Source: Dichotomocladium elegans
Lineage: Eukaryota > Mucoromycota > Mucoromycetes > Mucorales > Lichtheimiaceae
DNA: 64,000 bases
Direction of reading: 5' to 3'
NCBI GenBank assembly: GCA_025716815.1
Contig: JAIXMN010000001.1
Location: forward strand, 1,736,001 to 1,800,000
Below, piece after piece: positions 10,174 to 22,737 of the stretch. Under the pieces are notes generated by a model, which was given only the letters and a program-made list of their open reading frames with translations, was not told where the DNA came from and ran no database searches. Positions within the stretch are counted from its first letter, which is position 1. Each line of letters opens with the position of its first letter. The position numbers and the translations under genes were made by a program.

Positions 10174-12104
10174 TCATTGTACATTGGTTTTGAGCGAGGC
10201 TAGTTCAAAGAAGGCGTTTGTTTGTCTTATACCAAGGACATGAAATATTCGTTCGAAATGTGGCATATATTCCAAACTTGGTATGCAGAGGTTAAACTCA
10301 AGATCGGCAAAGACGGCAAATTCATGTTCACGAATCTCTTTAGGATCCACGTCCAGTTCGTCATCGATTGCCTAAACAAGATTCCATCTCAGTGGAAATT
10401 CGATACCAGGTAATCTTTTCTTGATCAAGCACTGACCTGATAAAGCGGTTCAAACCAAGTGCCTTTGGCTTCGTTCATTTTCGTTGCCAAGAATAAACAG
10501 CATGCTAATAACAATATATGGTTATGTGAGATGCAATTGAGGGGCGTATCACCACTCTCTTCTAACCTGCAATCAATTTACGGTTTTTTTTGGTCACAAC
10601 ATCCTACATCCACCGTGTATATCAGCAGTTATTATATCGTTAGATCTTCTTCTTCTTCTTCTTCTTTTCTCTCTCGATATATATATTGACTGACCTTGAG
10701 CACTAGCTTCTCAAAATAGACAAATGCATGTGCCACGCTCGACACTTCCAAATCAACCACTTTGCCGATCTCAACTAAATGGGCTTTGATAGCCCGTATC
10801 TTACTCAACGTGATCTCGGGTTGGATTTCTGGATGGTTCATGCGGAACTGTTCATTAAGTTCCCGCTTCAGATCTGAAGGGCGCATATTGCCTCCTGCTG
10901 GTGGAACAGTTCCCTGTTGATAATTTATGTTTAGTCTGTGAAGCATCAGATCATGGATCGAAGTTATGATCACCTGAGAACTTGAGAGAATACCAAATCG
11001 GTTATAGGAATCGTTATCAAGGAAGTATGGATCGTAATCGCCGACATAAATCGAAGTATCTCTTTCAGATATACGAACTATTTAATTCACGAGAACGTCT
11101 ACGCATTGGATCTACCAAAGACTTACTCTAGCGAATGAGACGAGACCAAGAAATGGGCATAGGACAAGGCAGGTCGGCGTTTGCTGCTATCATGGTTTGC
11201 CAATTGTTGTTGTCTACTCATGGTTATATCAGCATTTACACTTTTTCCCCAGAAGTATTTCTTACAAGTAGCCTCTGTTGATTGGCTGGTCACCACCTTT
11301 TCGCTTGGCTGAAGAGAAGCGGATTTTCTCTGTATAATAGCGCATAACAGACAAAAGGCCGCTTTGGTAGTTCTATGGTCATTTTCCAAGACGCTTAGTA
11401 GTTGAAATGGGATTGTACGTGGACTCGTAGTTCCATACCTCCTTGTCGATATTGTGCGACTTCTTCTTTATTTTTTCTGATGCGATTGGACGCTCACTGT
11501 CCTCGCGAGTCAATTTGTGGTGTTGGACGCTCTCGTCCTCGTCCACAGACCATCGGCGGCGTTGAACTGAACGCTGCTGTTGCTGTTGATCTTTTAATTG
11601 CTGTGTTAAGAGTGAACCCGCTGTCATAACGGATGGCGCGGTTGCCACAGGTGGCACCGCAGAGGTGCTTGGGATTGACAAGGCAGCGGTCGATCCTGGG
11701 ACATCATGCTGGTCAGCCGACGCATTGCTGTCCGTCGATAACAAAGATCCTGTACCGGTGGCTATCATTTAAATGGTAAGGCAATAATGGAAACAGAGTC
11801 CACCTTTTAAACCCAATGCCGTCTTCCTCATTCCTCTCTTGGCTTCATCACTCTATAGCCCAAAACAAGAATAATCACCCTCAGAAAGAATAGGATAGTT
11901 ATGTAGCGATTCAAGACTGGCATGCTGAGAGTTAATAGAGACGGGGCTTGCAAGTGCAGTATTAGTAAATTGTTGTTGCTGTTGCTGTTGCTGCGTATGT
12001 TGAGGATCGGCTGTTTCGGTTCCCAGTGAAATGTTGGATAAAAACGTAAAAGCAGCTGGTCTCGAATTATTGCGCCTAGATTTACGACTTTTCGTCGTGC
12101 CCAT
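10174..12104 (-). CDS. CABLES-like cyclin-box protein
   Basis: Seven exons (12104-11879, 11761-11439, 11372-11266, 11213-11127, 11061-10695, 10556-10437, 10371-10174) give 475 aa. The N terminus has AFTFLSNISL, matching a conserved motif of animal CABLES1/2 (CDK5 and ABL1 enzyme substrate). The middle is Ser/Gln-rich with short poly-Gln runs. The C-terminal half is the CABLES cyclin-box region: VGDYDPYFLD, then MRPSDLKRELNEQF, ITLSKIRAIK, AFVYFEKLVLK, LACCLFLATK, and EIREHEFAVFADLEFNL. In animals these proteins link cyclin-dependent kinases to tyrosine kinases; the fungal role is unknown. Several donors are non-consensus (GTGATT at exon 1), and 60 nt in exon 5 could instead be an in-frame intron, so minor errors in the model are likely. 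The family call rests on motif order. Confidence 0.78.
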
Positions 12105-12773
12105 TGGCGTATATCAACGGAGGGTTGATTGATTGGAGTAAAGAATGTAAGTGCGATTCAAACCCAAAGGGAAAGGAATAAGAGGAAAAGAAAGAGAACC
12201 TCAATTCTCGTAAATGGTTCTCTTCCCTGCGGAGATTTAATTAGGATACAAACCAATGCTCTGTGTCCAGCATGCGCTAGCGCTCTCCCCCATTTCCTGC
12301 TTTTACACAACGCAAGAAACGTGAGCAGGGGCGGCACGATTGCAAACCCACAAAGTCATGGTAAAATCTACAGGATGTTTCATTACACAGCAATGGAAGT
12401 CCTTGTATACCCTAGCTTTAAACGGCGGATTTCTGTGTGGTATATAGCCATGGGTTACGCTGTTCCAGGTCATCGTCGCTCTCGTGATCCAGTCTAGATA
12501 TCCGACACGCAAAGTGAACTTGGACCATTCTTTAGGCGTCATAACCAGGATTTGGAGATTGCAATACAAACAGGAGCATTACAATGGTCATTTTAAGGGT
12601 ACACATCCCTCTATTCTTTCGACGCCCTACTGTCAGTTTTTTCAAGTCCAGAAATAGCAATAGCTTGTTTTCATTGGCCTAACAAATCGTCACCTCGATC
12701 CTCAGACCCGCGAGAGTCTCTCTCACACTCTTTCGTAAACTCCACCCGCCCTTGAAAAGGATATACCATTGCC
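12105..12773. other. Divergent promoter region
   Basis: About 670 bp between the starts of the CABLES-like gene (-) and SRP68 (+). No domain-bearing reading frame, RNA gene or repeat was recognised. Promoters of both genes must lie here. Confidence 0.5.
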
Positions 12774-14997
12774 ATGGATGCCATGGATGTGGACACGCAA
12801 GCAGCTGATGTTGCACCGATCAAGCTGGAAGGCAAGTCTGTGCTTGTCTCATGTCGCGTTACTGATCTCAGGCTAAACCGGGAAACTCCATTTCGTAAAA
12901 TATAAATATGAACACAATATGTAGTCCTGGCACTCGTGAACGACTCGCGCATGACTTATGGTCTCCGTCATCAGGACTATCAGCGATATCGGTACTTGTC
13001 GTCTTGCAGATCAAGCATCATCTTTTTCTCTGATTTACTGACAACAAATATATTTTTGTCTTTTTTCTTACAGCGAGCATTGTGCTCATCGAGTTCGACG
13101 ACTTCGACAAATCTTGAAGCTGGCTAAACCGAATAACAAGGCCACCAATCAGACTAAAGAGCTACCGGCCACATTCTCAGATGCCCGCTACCTCCATCTG
13201 TACATTTATGAAGTTGAGCGGGCGTGGGCTTATGCAATGGAGTTGAAGCAGGAATTGGCGTCGAGTATGGATGGGCGTAAGCGTCATCACCTTCGCAAAC
13301 GACTGAAGAGAGCCAGTCAACAGGCCGAAACGCTCTATCAGCTCTGCGAAAAACAGTCGGTTGAGCGTCGTGCCGCGATGGATGTCAAGGTAAGGACGCA
13401 GTGAGTAGAATATGTAAGGACAAGTGACCAAAGCTGGGCTATTAGGCGTATGGGGCGACCATGAAGGGATATCTCTTGGCTGAGCAGCAAGAGTGGCAAG
13501 CTGCACTGAATGCATTTGTCATTTCTCGGTAAGCACGTCCAATTCTTTATGCATGAACCACCAACCAGTTAATCTATTTCTTCTACTTCAGAGTGATCTA
13601 TGAATGGTTCGCATCGTCTACAGATGACCAGCAGCAGGAAACCCTAAGCTACTCTGCTATTGACGAAATCGATCCTCATATCCGTTTATGCGCCTATCGA
13701 CTGCAACTTGACACCAGCAACATCCCTCAGCTCGTCGATAACCTTAAAAAAAAGACGCCCGGAATCGAGACACTCGAGAAGGAGCTAGCACAGATCGCAC
13801 AGCAGAAGAACAAGGAGCGCAAAAAACTAGTATGGCGCGGCATGTCATTCGAGGTCAAGAACAATGCCCTATCACAGGCAATTGACAACGCGAAACGGCA
13901 GAGCACGGCAGCAGAAGCTGTCGCAGCATGGACAGAGGCCGAAAAAATGGTGAAAAAGGCATTGAAAGAAAACAAGGAAGCTACCACAAAGGTTACGTCG
14001 TCGAAGTCTGCGAAATCTACCGAAGACCTTAACGGTATCCATGCGTTCATCTCTTATCATCTGAACGCGCAGTCATTTAAACGCAATATGGAAACCATTT
14101 CCCAGACGAAGACAACGCCTCAGGAGTCTGTCCGACTGTATGACGAATCCTTGCAGGTAGGAAGAAGTTACAAAATATGGTAGATCTCCTTCTTTTGTGG
14201 TAATCAAGTGCGGGGGGATTCTTGCGGGACGTCCGTTTTAGATGATCGCATCCTTGCGGGAACTTCTAATTCCAGTTGAAATTGAAGCTGCGTATGAAGC
14301 CGAATTAGATGTGCTGGAGCACTATCACCGTGGCTATAGGTAACATGATACGTGTAGTCCTGACAGAATTAAAAGTGCTCATTCATACGGTTTTTGCAGA
14401 TGCCTGTATGTCGCCCAAGTGTACGCCGACCTTAACCGCAATGCCGAGGCCCTGGCGCTCTATCAGCGCGCTCAAAGCTACATTGTCCAAGCCAAACAAC
14501 AATTTCAGCAGATTTCAGGATTCTCAGAGGATGCGCTCCTTACTGTTTCCGCAGACGATTTCAATAGCTTAGAGCAGAGCGTTCTAAATGGCTCATGGAA
14601 AATGCAGGCTGCGTGGCACTTGGCCCATGGCGCAGAGGAGAATGATCTTTCTTCCAAGATGGAGCAATTACAGCTAGATGCTACTGGCGAAGTAAGCTTT
14701 TCTACCTTATGTCTAGAAGGAGGGAAGATCAAAAAACAGTATACTGACATTTTATGTTATATAATGCAGGCATATCTCATTGATCATCTTGACACCTATC
14801 CTGCGTCCTTGACTGCCCCGGGATCCAATGTACCCAATTTGGTGGCATTTCCTCCGCGTTTTGAGCCTGTGGTTTGCAAACCATTTTACTTTGACTTGGC
14901 GGCAAATTATGTGCAATACCCAGACAGCTTAAGCCTCCGTGTAGATGATAGATCATCGGGTCTATTCTCCAAAATATTTGGTTTTGGCAAATCGTAA
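12774..14997 (+). CDS. SRP68: Signal recognition particle subunit SRP68
   Basis: Eight exons (12774-12831, 12925-12991, 13074-13389, 13446-13528, 13592-14156, 14242-14339, 14400-14691, 14770-14997) encode 568 aa, close to the family size. The N-terminal RNA-binding TPR-like region is clear: MTYGLRHQDYQRYREHC and the basic run HRVRRLRQILKLAK, then ARYLHLYIYEVERAWAYAMELK and a basic helix rich in RKRH. The middle has VIYEWFASS and the C-terminal half is helical with a DLNRNAEALALYQRA repeat. SRP68 with SRP72 binds the 7S RNA and helps target ribosomes to the ER. Intron 1 begins GC rather than GT (exon end G then GCAAGT); only this choice joins the frame. Confidence 0.94.
12832..12924 (+). other. 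GC-AG intron in SRP68
   Basis: Intron 1 has donor G then GCAAGT and acceptor TATGTAG. The join gives KLEVLALVND in frame; there is no usable GT donor nearby. It matches the consensus seen in rare GC-AG U2 introns, where only the second base differs from GT. Confidence 0.8.
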
Positions 14998-15360
14998 TTC
15001 TGTACACAACCTATACACATACGAGCGCGCGTACGCGCGCACATACATACATACATACATCTATGTAAAAGCTCCACCAGAGCCTCTTTTGAACTGTTTT
15101 AGAAAAAGTGAGAAGAGTTTCTCTGCATACGTGAATGGTTTTAAGCTTTTCCTAAAAGAAAAAACAAAAACTACCTGGATATCTCTCCATAGTTATCAGC
15201 TGCTACAGTTGCTGAAACTACAGTATTAATGCTTTTCAGCAGTAAAAGCCGGGGGAAGGGGAGAATGGGTTGAAGCAACCATGACAATATCAGCGCATGA
15301 ATTATTGATCTGAACCGAGCTCAGAAACTATTTCTTGGGCCCTTCTTTACTGCCGGCTAT

Positions 15361-15422
<62 letters not shown>

Positions 15423-16145
15423 CAGGCAATGCAGCTTTTTTTTATGACACCGAGATAGCGTTGGCCGTTTCCTCTCTCCGGGCCTCAACGCGACAGTAGG
15501 TATATGTATCTCCGAGGCCATATCAGCTGCTATCTCGCCACACTATGTATTCGTTCGGACGGTAGGATTCTTTTACTCACCTGTTTCATTGTGGATAATG
15601 TTTTTTAAGCAAATCCTGGCGGAGTTCAATTGTCATCATCCTGCTACTGCAGCCATTTGTTTCGGGTATGCAACTTTTCCCTGCCCCACCCCCCCTTGTT
15701 GTCTTTGTAGTTTATGAGCACATTTCCCCTTTCTCGCCATTCCACCTTTTCTCATGGAGCATCGCAAATCCTATCTACAGTAGCACAGCTGTGACAAGAA
15801 CACAGGCAGATCTTTACAGAGTAACTCCATGGGCATTGAAACCTGATACTCATGAACAACTTGCCAACCAAACATGTAGAAAAAAAAGTGTAGTATTAGA
15901 AAACATTATGCTTTACATAAAATCAGGGAAGGGAAAATGTTAATACAAGTGGAGTGACTATGTAATAATACTTTAAGTGCTAGAACGAATGACAGAAGAG
16001 GGCTTTTTTTTTCAAGACTACTGTTACATTGTTCGAAGGAAAAATACATCAAAAAGTAAGAGAAGAGGATATATAAACGCGGCAAAGGGACATGTCATAA
16101 GGTTAAGGACACCGACTCCATGAAGGGCATTCGTGTTTTGATGGT
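14998..16145. other. Convergent intergenic region with microsatellites
   Basis: Holds the 3' flanks of SRP68 (+) and the flippase (-), a long GA repeat, a short CATA repeat near 15041-15060 and poly-A tracts. No gene was recognised. Confidence 0.55.
15365..15421. repeat. (GA)28 microsatellite
   Basis: Perfect GA dinucleotide run of about 57 bp, the longest simple repeat in the window, in the convergent intergenic space after SRP68. Confidence 0.97.
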
Positions 16146-19100
16146 TCAATCAGCGCCGTGCTCTGTCTGGGAATTAGACTCCCTTCTCTTCCTCTCGTAT
16201 CTACCATCCTTCTGGACAAGTTCAATTTCGCGAACAATGTCATTATCATACGGATGATAGATGTGGATATAGTACAACGCCACCGCACGCGGGAAGAAGC
16301 TGCCGAATACTGTCAGAATCAAAATGAGCCAGTAGTAGCCGACAGCGAAAAGTCGGTCTTGGCCAGCAAAGATGAATGTGTTGAACTGTGCATAGATTCC
16401 GACAAAGGCATAGTACACGAGAATCGATAGCGAGATAATGCCAATCTGAATCCATGTGAAGCTGTAGAGAGACAGACCAACAAACAGATTTGCGACGATC
16501 ACCGCAATACTGGACATAATGGTACCGGTCTCGTATACGCCATTGGATATATAACCTGCACTGTCAGGTGCACCTGCAACAAGGAGCATATACGGGAAGA
16601 AGAAGCACACTGCGGATTGGAAGATCGAGTCAAACGTAGTAGCCCAAAAGCGCCACACCTTGAATTTATCATTCCGGAGACCCATGCGGTAAAGCTCAGG
16701 GTAGCAAAGCGAAATGTGTGAAGGCAGGTCCTGGTCCCAAATTCCGAGAAAGATGATGGGCAAAGACGTGAAAATCAAGTTATACAGTGTCACCAGAGAG
16801 TAATCAAAAATCATGGAGCCCGTAAACCTGTTGAACACAAGTTACCATCATAAAGTCATACCATCAAACTGATACTTACTGACAGAAGATCTGGAACCAA
16901 AACAGAATTAGCGTCCATACAATATTCTTGTAGAAGAACCCCATGACCATCTCGGCTATTCGCAAATAAGACCATCGCCCGTGCACCAGAAGTAACTTGC
17001 GCAAGAACCGAAATTGGGCAATGGCATAGTCCGATGCCATCACCGCCTGTCTGCCTTCGACACCAGAAATACCAATGCCAACATTGGCTTCTTGGATCAT
17101 AGATACATCGTTCGCACCATCACCAATGGCAAGAGTCATCACCTTCAAACCTTTCTTCACCATCGCAACGACCTGTGCCTTTTGCTTTGGACTCACGCGG
17201 CAGCATACGACACTGTTGCATTTCATACCCACACGAAGCAAAAGAGTCTGCAAAGTCGGTTCCAGTGCATACTTTAGCGTAGTACCGTCAATGACGAGTG
17301 CAAGCTTCTTCGTGGCTTTGGGATCATATGCAGTCGCCACCGCTTGCTCGAGCTGCACCTTCGTGTCCTCGCGCGTATCAGCCTTGAGGATAATCATCTT
17401 CATATCATTTGTAATGAGATTGCAAGAGAAACCAATGTTGATTGCCGTTTCAGTCTTATCGCCCGTCAATACCCACAGGCGAATGCCGGACTGGGAAAGC
17501 TCAGCAATCGTCTCGGGTACGCCATCTTGAAGCCTGTCCTCAATAGCCGTACCACCCATCAAGAGCATGTTGTTTTCGATTTCCTCGCACACCTCATCGA
17601 TTTTTTCCTCACGGTTGTATATGCAGGCGCAGGCCTCCTGATAATTTTTGTGCCAGACCTTGTACTCCTCAGGTGAAATGAAGCGGTAGGCCAAGCATAG
17701 CGTACGAAGTCCTGCATTATCTCCATCAGCACAATCGGTCAAAAAGGCAAAGTACCCGCCACACCGCATTTTTTACCTTCAGTCGCATATGCTTCGAGAT
17801 GTTCGATGGTGGTCTCCTGTAACTGTTTTTGGCTCTTCTCCAGTTCGACCTGATAGCCAAAATCAGTAGTGAGTCGTTCAAGGATAACCGAGTCAGCACC
17901 CTTGCAGAGCAATAGGATACGATCACTGTCCTGTGGCTTGAGGATGACACTCATGCGTTTGCGGGATGAACTGAATTCAAGAGTTTCGAGGAGCTCAAAC
18001 GTCTTAATCTCGCCCATGATCTCGACGGTCAAGATATTTGCGTCTCTTCCAATATAAGTAAAGCCAAGGTCGCGTGCAGTCCCAACGAGCGCAGCTTCAT
18101 CAGGAGAAGTGGCGCGATAGTTTATGAACTCTGGGTTATTATCGTCTGTGCACTCAGCAATCACAGTGTGGCATAGGGCGAGGGCAGACATGAAGTGAAT
18201 CATGGCATTCGAGTGCTCGTTGTCCGCTTTCAGATCACCGAAGAATTTGAGATCTGCAAAGGTCGGTTTGGGTCCCACATGCTTGTTCTCAAACATAGCT
18301 TGCTGCTGCTCATACATGTCTTTCATTACCGCAGCCCTATGTGCCTCATTAAAATCAGAATCATCGGCAGCCATCTTCTCATCGGTCTGATTGATGTTTT
18401 CAAGCTTGTCACGCGCAAGGGATGCCTCTGTTGTTCCCACACCGTAGGATACACCGTTGATCGTACATTTACGAAACTCCATGACATTCTGGGTCAATGT
18501 ACCTGTCTTGTCAGAAAAGATATACTCGATCTGGCCCAGATCATCGGAAATATTCCACGTTTTCGCAATGCAAGGGGTATCGGTTGGTTCATGATACATC
18601 TCGATATCGCAATAAATGAAGTATGCCTGCCAAACAAGAAAAGGCGGATTTAGATCTTTCAATTCTCGAGAATAAGGTTCAACCGCGTATACATACTGCA
18701 ACTGTTTTCACAATTTCCACCGAAATGTACAGCGAGATCGGAACGATGTTTTGGTACAAAATCAGGGATACCCTGGATATTGCTAATGTTAACGTATATG
18801 GATCCCAAAAAAAACATTCGTCGAACACTTACCAAAACGTCAGGAAACCATCATAGTGTGCGTTATCTCCTCGTATATTGTAATCAAAATACGGCATAGA
18901 ACCCGATGACGTGAAATAAACGCTATCCAGAACGCAGGAAATAATGGACATAATGGCCAGAATCACAAAATTGGCAATGACCTATTAAGAACCAGCAGGA
19001 GATGGGCAGCCATTAGTATTAGTAAACGGTTCATAAATGGCTCTCTCTTACGTGGGGGTTCGTCTCTTTCTGAATCTTGGAGCGCTTCGACGGTGTGCGG

Positions 19101-20566
19101 CCTGAATTGAGCATAATTTTCGTCTCTGCGCCTGTGAAGACAACCACACCAATAACCCATTGAGTATTGCGCAAAACCGATCCCCGAAGAAGAATATTAT
19201 TGTATGTAACTGCTTCGGTCTTTTGATGCGAGACAGTGGTTTCATTGTCCTCTGGCTGGACAATATCCCATCTGAGAGCTGCATTGTACTGATACAAGTT
19301 GGCATGCGGCGGTTCACTCTCGATGTAGAAGCGTGCACGCTCACAGTCATGCACGGTACGGATACCCGCTGTAGCATCCAACCCTTGTCGGGTCTTCAAG
19401 TTCGTTTCGCCGTCCAAGCTCTGGGTCTCGATGAAACACATATTATCAGTTTCTGACGTCGAAAGGATGATAATATCCGCTGGTACGTCCTCATCGTTAC
19501 GCAGCATAACATAGTCGCCAGCTGATAAGTCCTGCCACCGCACCTCCTGCCAAAACACGTTACATTTCGGTGCTGGTGGCTCACCGGGCTCCAGGTCCGC
19601 GCACCGCACATCGCCTGGATGAACCGTCGACATTCGGCGCATGGTCCTGCCGTCTGCGCCAGTCTCACTAGTAACGGTGCGATAGAGGACGGAATGAGGA
19701 ATAGAGCCAGGTCGGTAGGTCTGGCGCTTGATGTTGGGCGGTTTGAAAATCTGGCTCAGCTCCGAGCGGAAGGTATCCGAGCGCTGGCGGACTGTGTTCA
19801 GCAACCCCCTGGACCCGGAGTGCGAACGGTTCGGGTTCGGGTGCGAGTGCAAACTGCTGACCGGGTAAATGCTGTGGTTCGGCCCATGTTCGGTTGAGGT
19901 GGATTCCGCAGTAAGCGAACGTCGCGAGATGGATGCTGACCGTCTTAAGGCTGGAGGCTCCTTGGCAGGCTTTTTGCGAGTAATCGACAAACGATATGTG
20001 TGTGCGTATTTGTTCTCCAACCCCGCAAGGGTGCAGAAGAAACCGAGGATAATGTGGAGACCGTGCCATCTGCTGTCGGCTGTGTCTTCAACGTTGACGT
20101 TTTTCCAATTCGCGAGTTTGAGGGTTTTAGCGTTGTTAACTCTATTATCGCTCTGACTGCGTCTATGATCTTCTATTCCATCCTTAATAGCAGTAATGAG
20201 GATAATGGCCATAAGTGGGAGCGCAGAGACGGCGGGTTCGACGACGCCAAATATGGGAATGCACTGTAGGACGACAAGGAGCAAGAAGTAGAGATTTGCC
20301 ACATTACGGAACTGCTCAAAGAGGTTTTTGGGGATAAAGTTGAGTATGGTGTATTTGGCGGTACGAATGCGATTGGTGACATAATGTGCATCGATGCGAT
20401 TGCCATTATCGTCATATTCGGAAGAAGGCAGCTTCATGTTCATATAAATCCGTCGTCGTCGTTGCATGTACGAGGACGTAGACTCGGTTCTCTGCAGCTC
20501 GCCTTCTTGGCTTCGCTCATTGTTTCTACGAATGGTACGTTTAAAATGTAAACGTTTACTGACCAT
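16146..20566 (-). CDS. P4-ATPase phospholipid flippase, Dnf1/2-like
   Basis: Six exons (20566-19052, 18981-18833, 18772-18697, 18626-17777, 17711-16880, 16827-16146) give 1367 aa. P4 hallmarks: DGET in SLDGETNLKTR replaces the TGE(S) of ion pumps; the phosphorylated Asp619 is in IFSDKTGTLTQN; LTGDKTETA and GDGANDVSMI follow; membrane segments sit before and after the catalytic core. The start of the protein (RRRRIYMN, then IRTAKYTILNFIPKNLFEQF) is of the Dnf1/Dnf2 type. Family role: ATP-driven flipping of phosphatidylcholine or -ethanolamine from the outer to the inner leaflet of plasma or endosomal membrane, with a Cdc50-type partner. The open frame extends upstream without an ATG, so the first in-frame ATG is used. 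A Ser/Arg/His-rich insert of about 150 residues lies before DGET. Confidence 0.94.
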
Positions 20567-22737
20567 TCTGTTGAACAACTCCTTGGGAGACAATGCTACA
20601 TTAACGGATAAGATTGTCAGCGCGCGGGAGACGGGGGGGTCTTCAGGTATGGTTTGTCGTCCTTGTCACTCGTACCCGTTGTTTATATGAGCAGGAAAAG
20701 GGAGAATTAAGGACGTACGATATGCTGGTTATTATTGTTATTAAGGTTAAAGAAGCGAATGTAACATAAAAAGGGTATTTAGGGCTAGAAGGAGAAAGGA
20801 GAATCACTCTTTAAAGAGACAGAATGAAAAAGGAAGGGCCAGTGAAAAATAAATAAATAAAAAATATCTCCAAGGCGCTCGTTTTCGATGCAAAACTCAA
20901 TTTCTGTGCTAATATTATTATTTGACATTACACATGGTCTCTTGGTTCCTTTCCTTTTTCCTCTTTCTTTAGATGGACATCGGCTACGGATACCCTTCCT
21001 TGCTTCTTTTTTCTTAAAAAAAGTAGTTCATTCCTTTCTTTCGAACCACACCGTCAAGGGCACCCATGCCAAAGCAAAGCAGTCGGTTGCTTTGTCTCGG
21101 ATTGCGGACCTTGTCGGCAATCCCACGGCCCGTGAGCTAGATTTATTTTTTTCCCTTTCGCCGGTTTGGGGTCATCTATTATCCGATGCCGATCGCATTC
21201 TATGTTTCCCTTTGACGCATCCTCGTGAAACCAAGCCAATCAATTTTATAATGACTGTTGTACATCATCCTAAGGGGTCTCAAAGGCCCGCGGTAGAAAG
21301 TAGGCCCTCTGCCCATATGTCATGGCCAACACATTGCCATTTTCAAGAAGTCAACAATATGAAAAAAAAGGAAGGAGACAAGTATCATAGTAAGGGTGGC
21401 ACAGTGCCATGCAAATTTGAAGTAAAAGGGCCGGGCCATGCGTGTACTATTTGCAGTAACCCTGTGTAATATCCACATACGAACTCACAAAAAGCTTAGC
21501 GAAGTCATATGTTGCTACTTAACAGTTTCTATATGGTGATAACTCTTATGTTGTCACTATGTCTATGTTGCCTACGTTGACGGATGAGACAAAGTAACCG
21601 TTCTTTATTCAAGTAAAAAAAAAGAATCAGACAGTAAACATACTACCATATTTTATATTCCAAAATAAATTTCGGATCAATAGATAAAAAGATTCCGTAT
21701 CGATACCCATACATTTCAACTCACCTCCGAAGAGTAGTAAGGATGTCCTGGCGATAGCCATGATAGAAAACTAGAGAAGAAGGGGGAGGGACCTGCAGCG
21801 AGAGGAAAAAGGAACGGAACGGGGCCAGAGGCAGCAGCAGAAAGACGGAATGGGAGGTTGTCCCATGGTTCCTCTCTTCCATGGCTCATCAATGTAGGGG
21901 ACGATTGGTCAATCAGCAAAGGAGAGTGGATGTCATATTGTAATAAACATTTTAGTATCATAGTGATCATACCGGATGAGAACATGGAAGAGAGGATCAA
22001 GAAGCGCATTCTCGACTGTCCAGTATTTATAGGAAATCAAGGTGGATAATTGACATGACTGAAACAACCTCACGGTGCTTCTTGTTATCAACAATCAGCA
22101 CCACAGCTTTGTTGCAGACAAGTTCAACCGGGCCCTTTGATTTTTCGTGAGTAAAAGTGGTTGTGTCACACAGATGACATGATAATCAGAATAAAGCACT
22201 GCAGCAAGGGTAATCCAATCTATCAGATTGTGCCAGACGATAAACGAGATCTAGCACTAAGATTACAAAGGTCCTTTATCTTCTTTAGTTCAAAATGATT
22301 ATATCCAGAGCCCAGCTTAAAGTCCCATGGTCATACATAGAGATAATAATGATATCTCAACCGTAGAATATCACAAGTCAGACCATAGTTTTACACCATT
22401 ACGGCAGTCAACTAGACACCTGTAAGAATGAGAGACGACTCCTTCGAAATCGCTAAATTTCAAGCTATTCAATGCTTCACAGAACGGGCCATCAGTGTCT
22501 TGGTTTCTAAGAACCTATTACGTTTACTTTACTCTTCACAGTTCAGGCAAATAGGATGGAAGATAGGCCCATCGATATCCTCGAGACTCGATGCATGGGA
22601 CATTTGCTTTTTCATCACGCGTAAAGATTTCTGGGCAAACGCGACTTCTATTTTTGTGATTTGCAATTTTGAAAATGTTGTATGTACAGTTACAAAAAGA
22701 TATACTGCCTTGTTGACATTATCTCTGCCTTTGTTTC
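20567..22737. other. Intergenic region with no convincing gene
   Basis: About 2.2 kb between the flippase start and the PRMT5 stop, both on the minus strand. A 193-aa plus-strand open frame at 20888-21469 begins with hydrophobic residues and ends in a Cys-containing tail, but shows no known domain. The 5' part must contain the flippase promoter, and CATATAAACA near 20685 on the minus strand resembles a TATA element. Confidence 0.45.

Noticed and set aside
20567..20593. Nine residues upstream of the flippase start (from a TTG)
   Set aside because: Same frame but no ATG; the first in-frame ATG at 20566 is the likely start.
20888..21469. 193-aa plus-strand open frame between the flippase and PRMT5
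   Set aside because: ATG-initiated but without any domain, with low-complexity composition at the start and no promoter or splice context. Kept only as a note in the intergenic entry.
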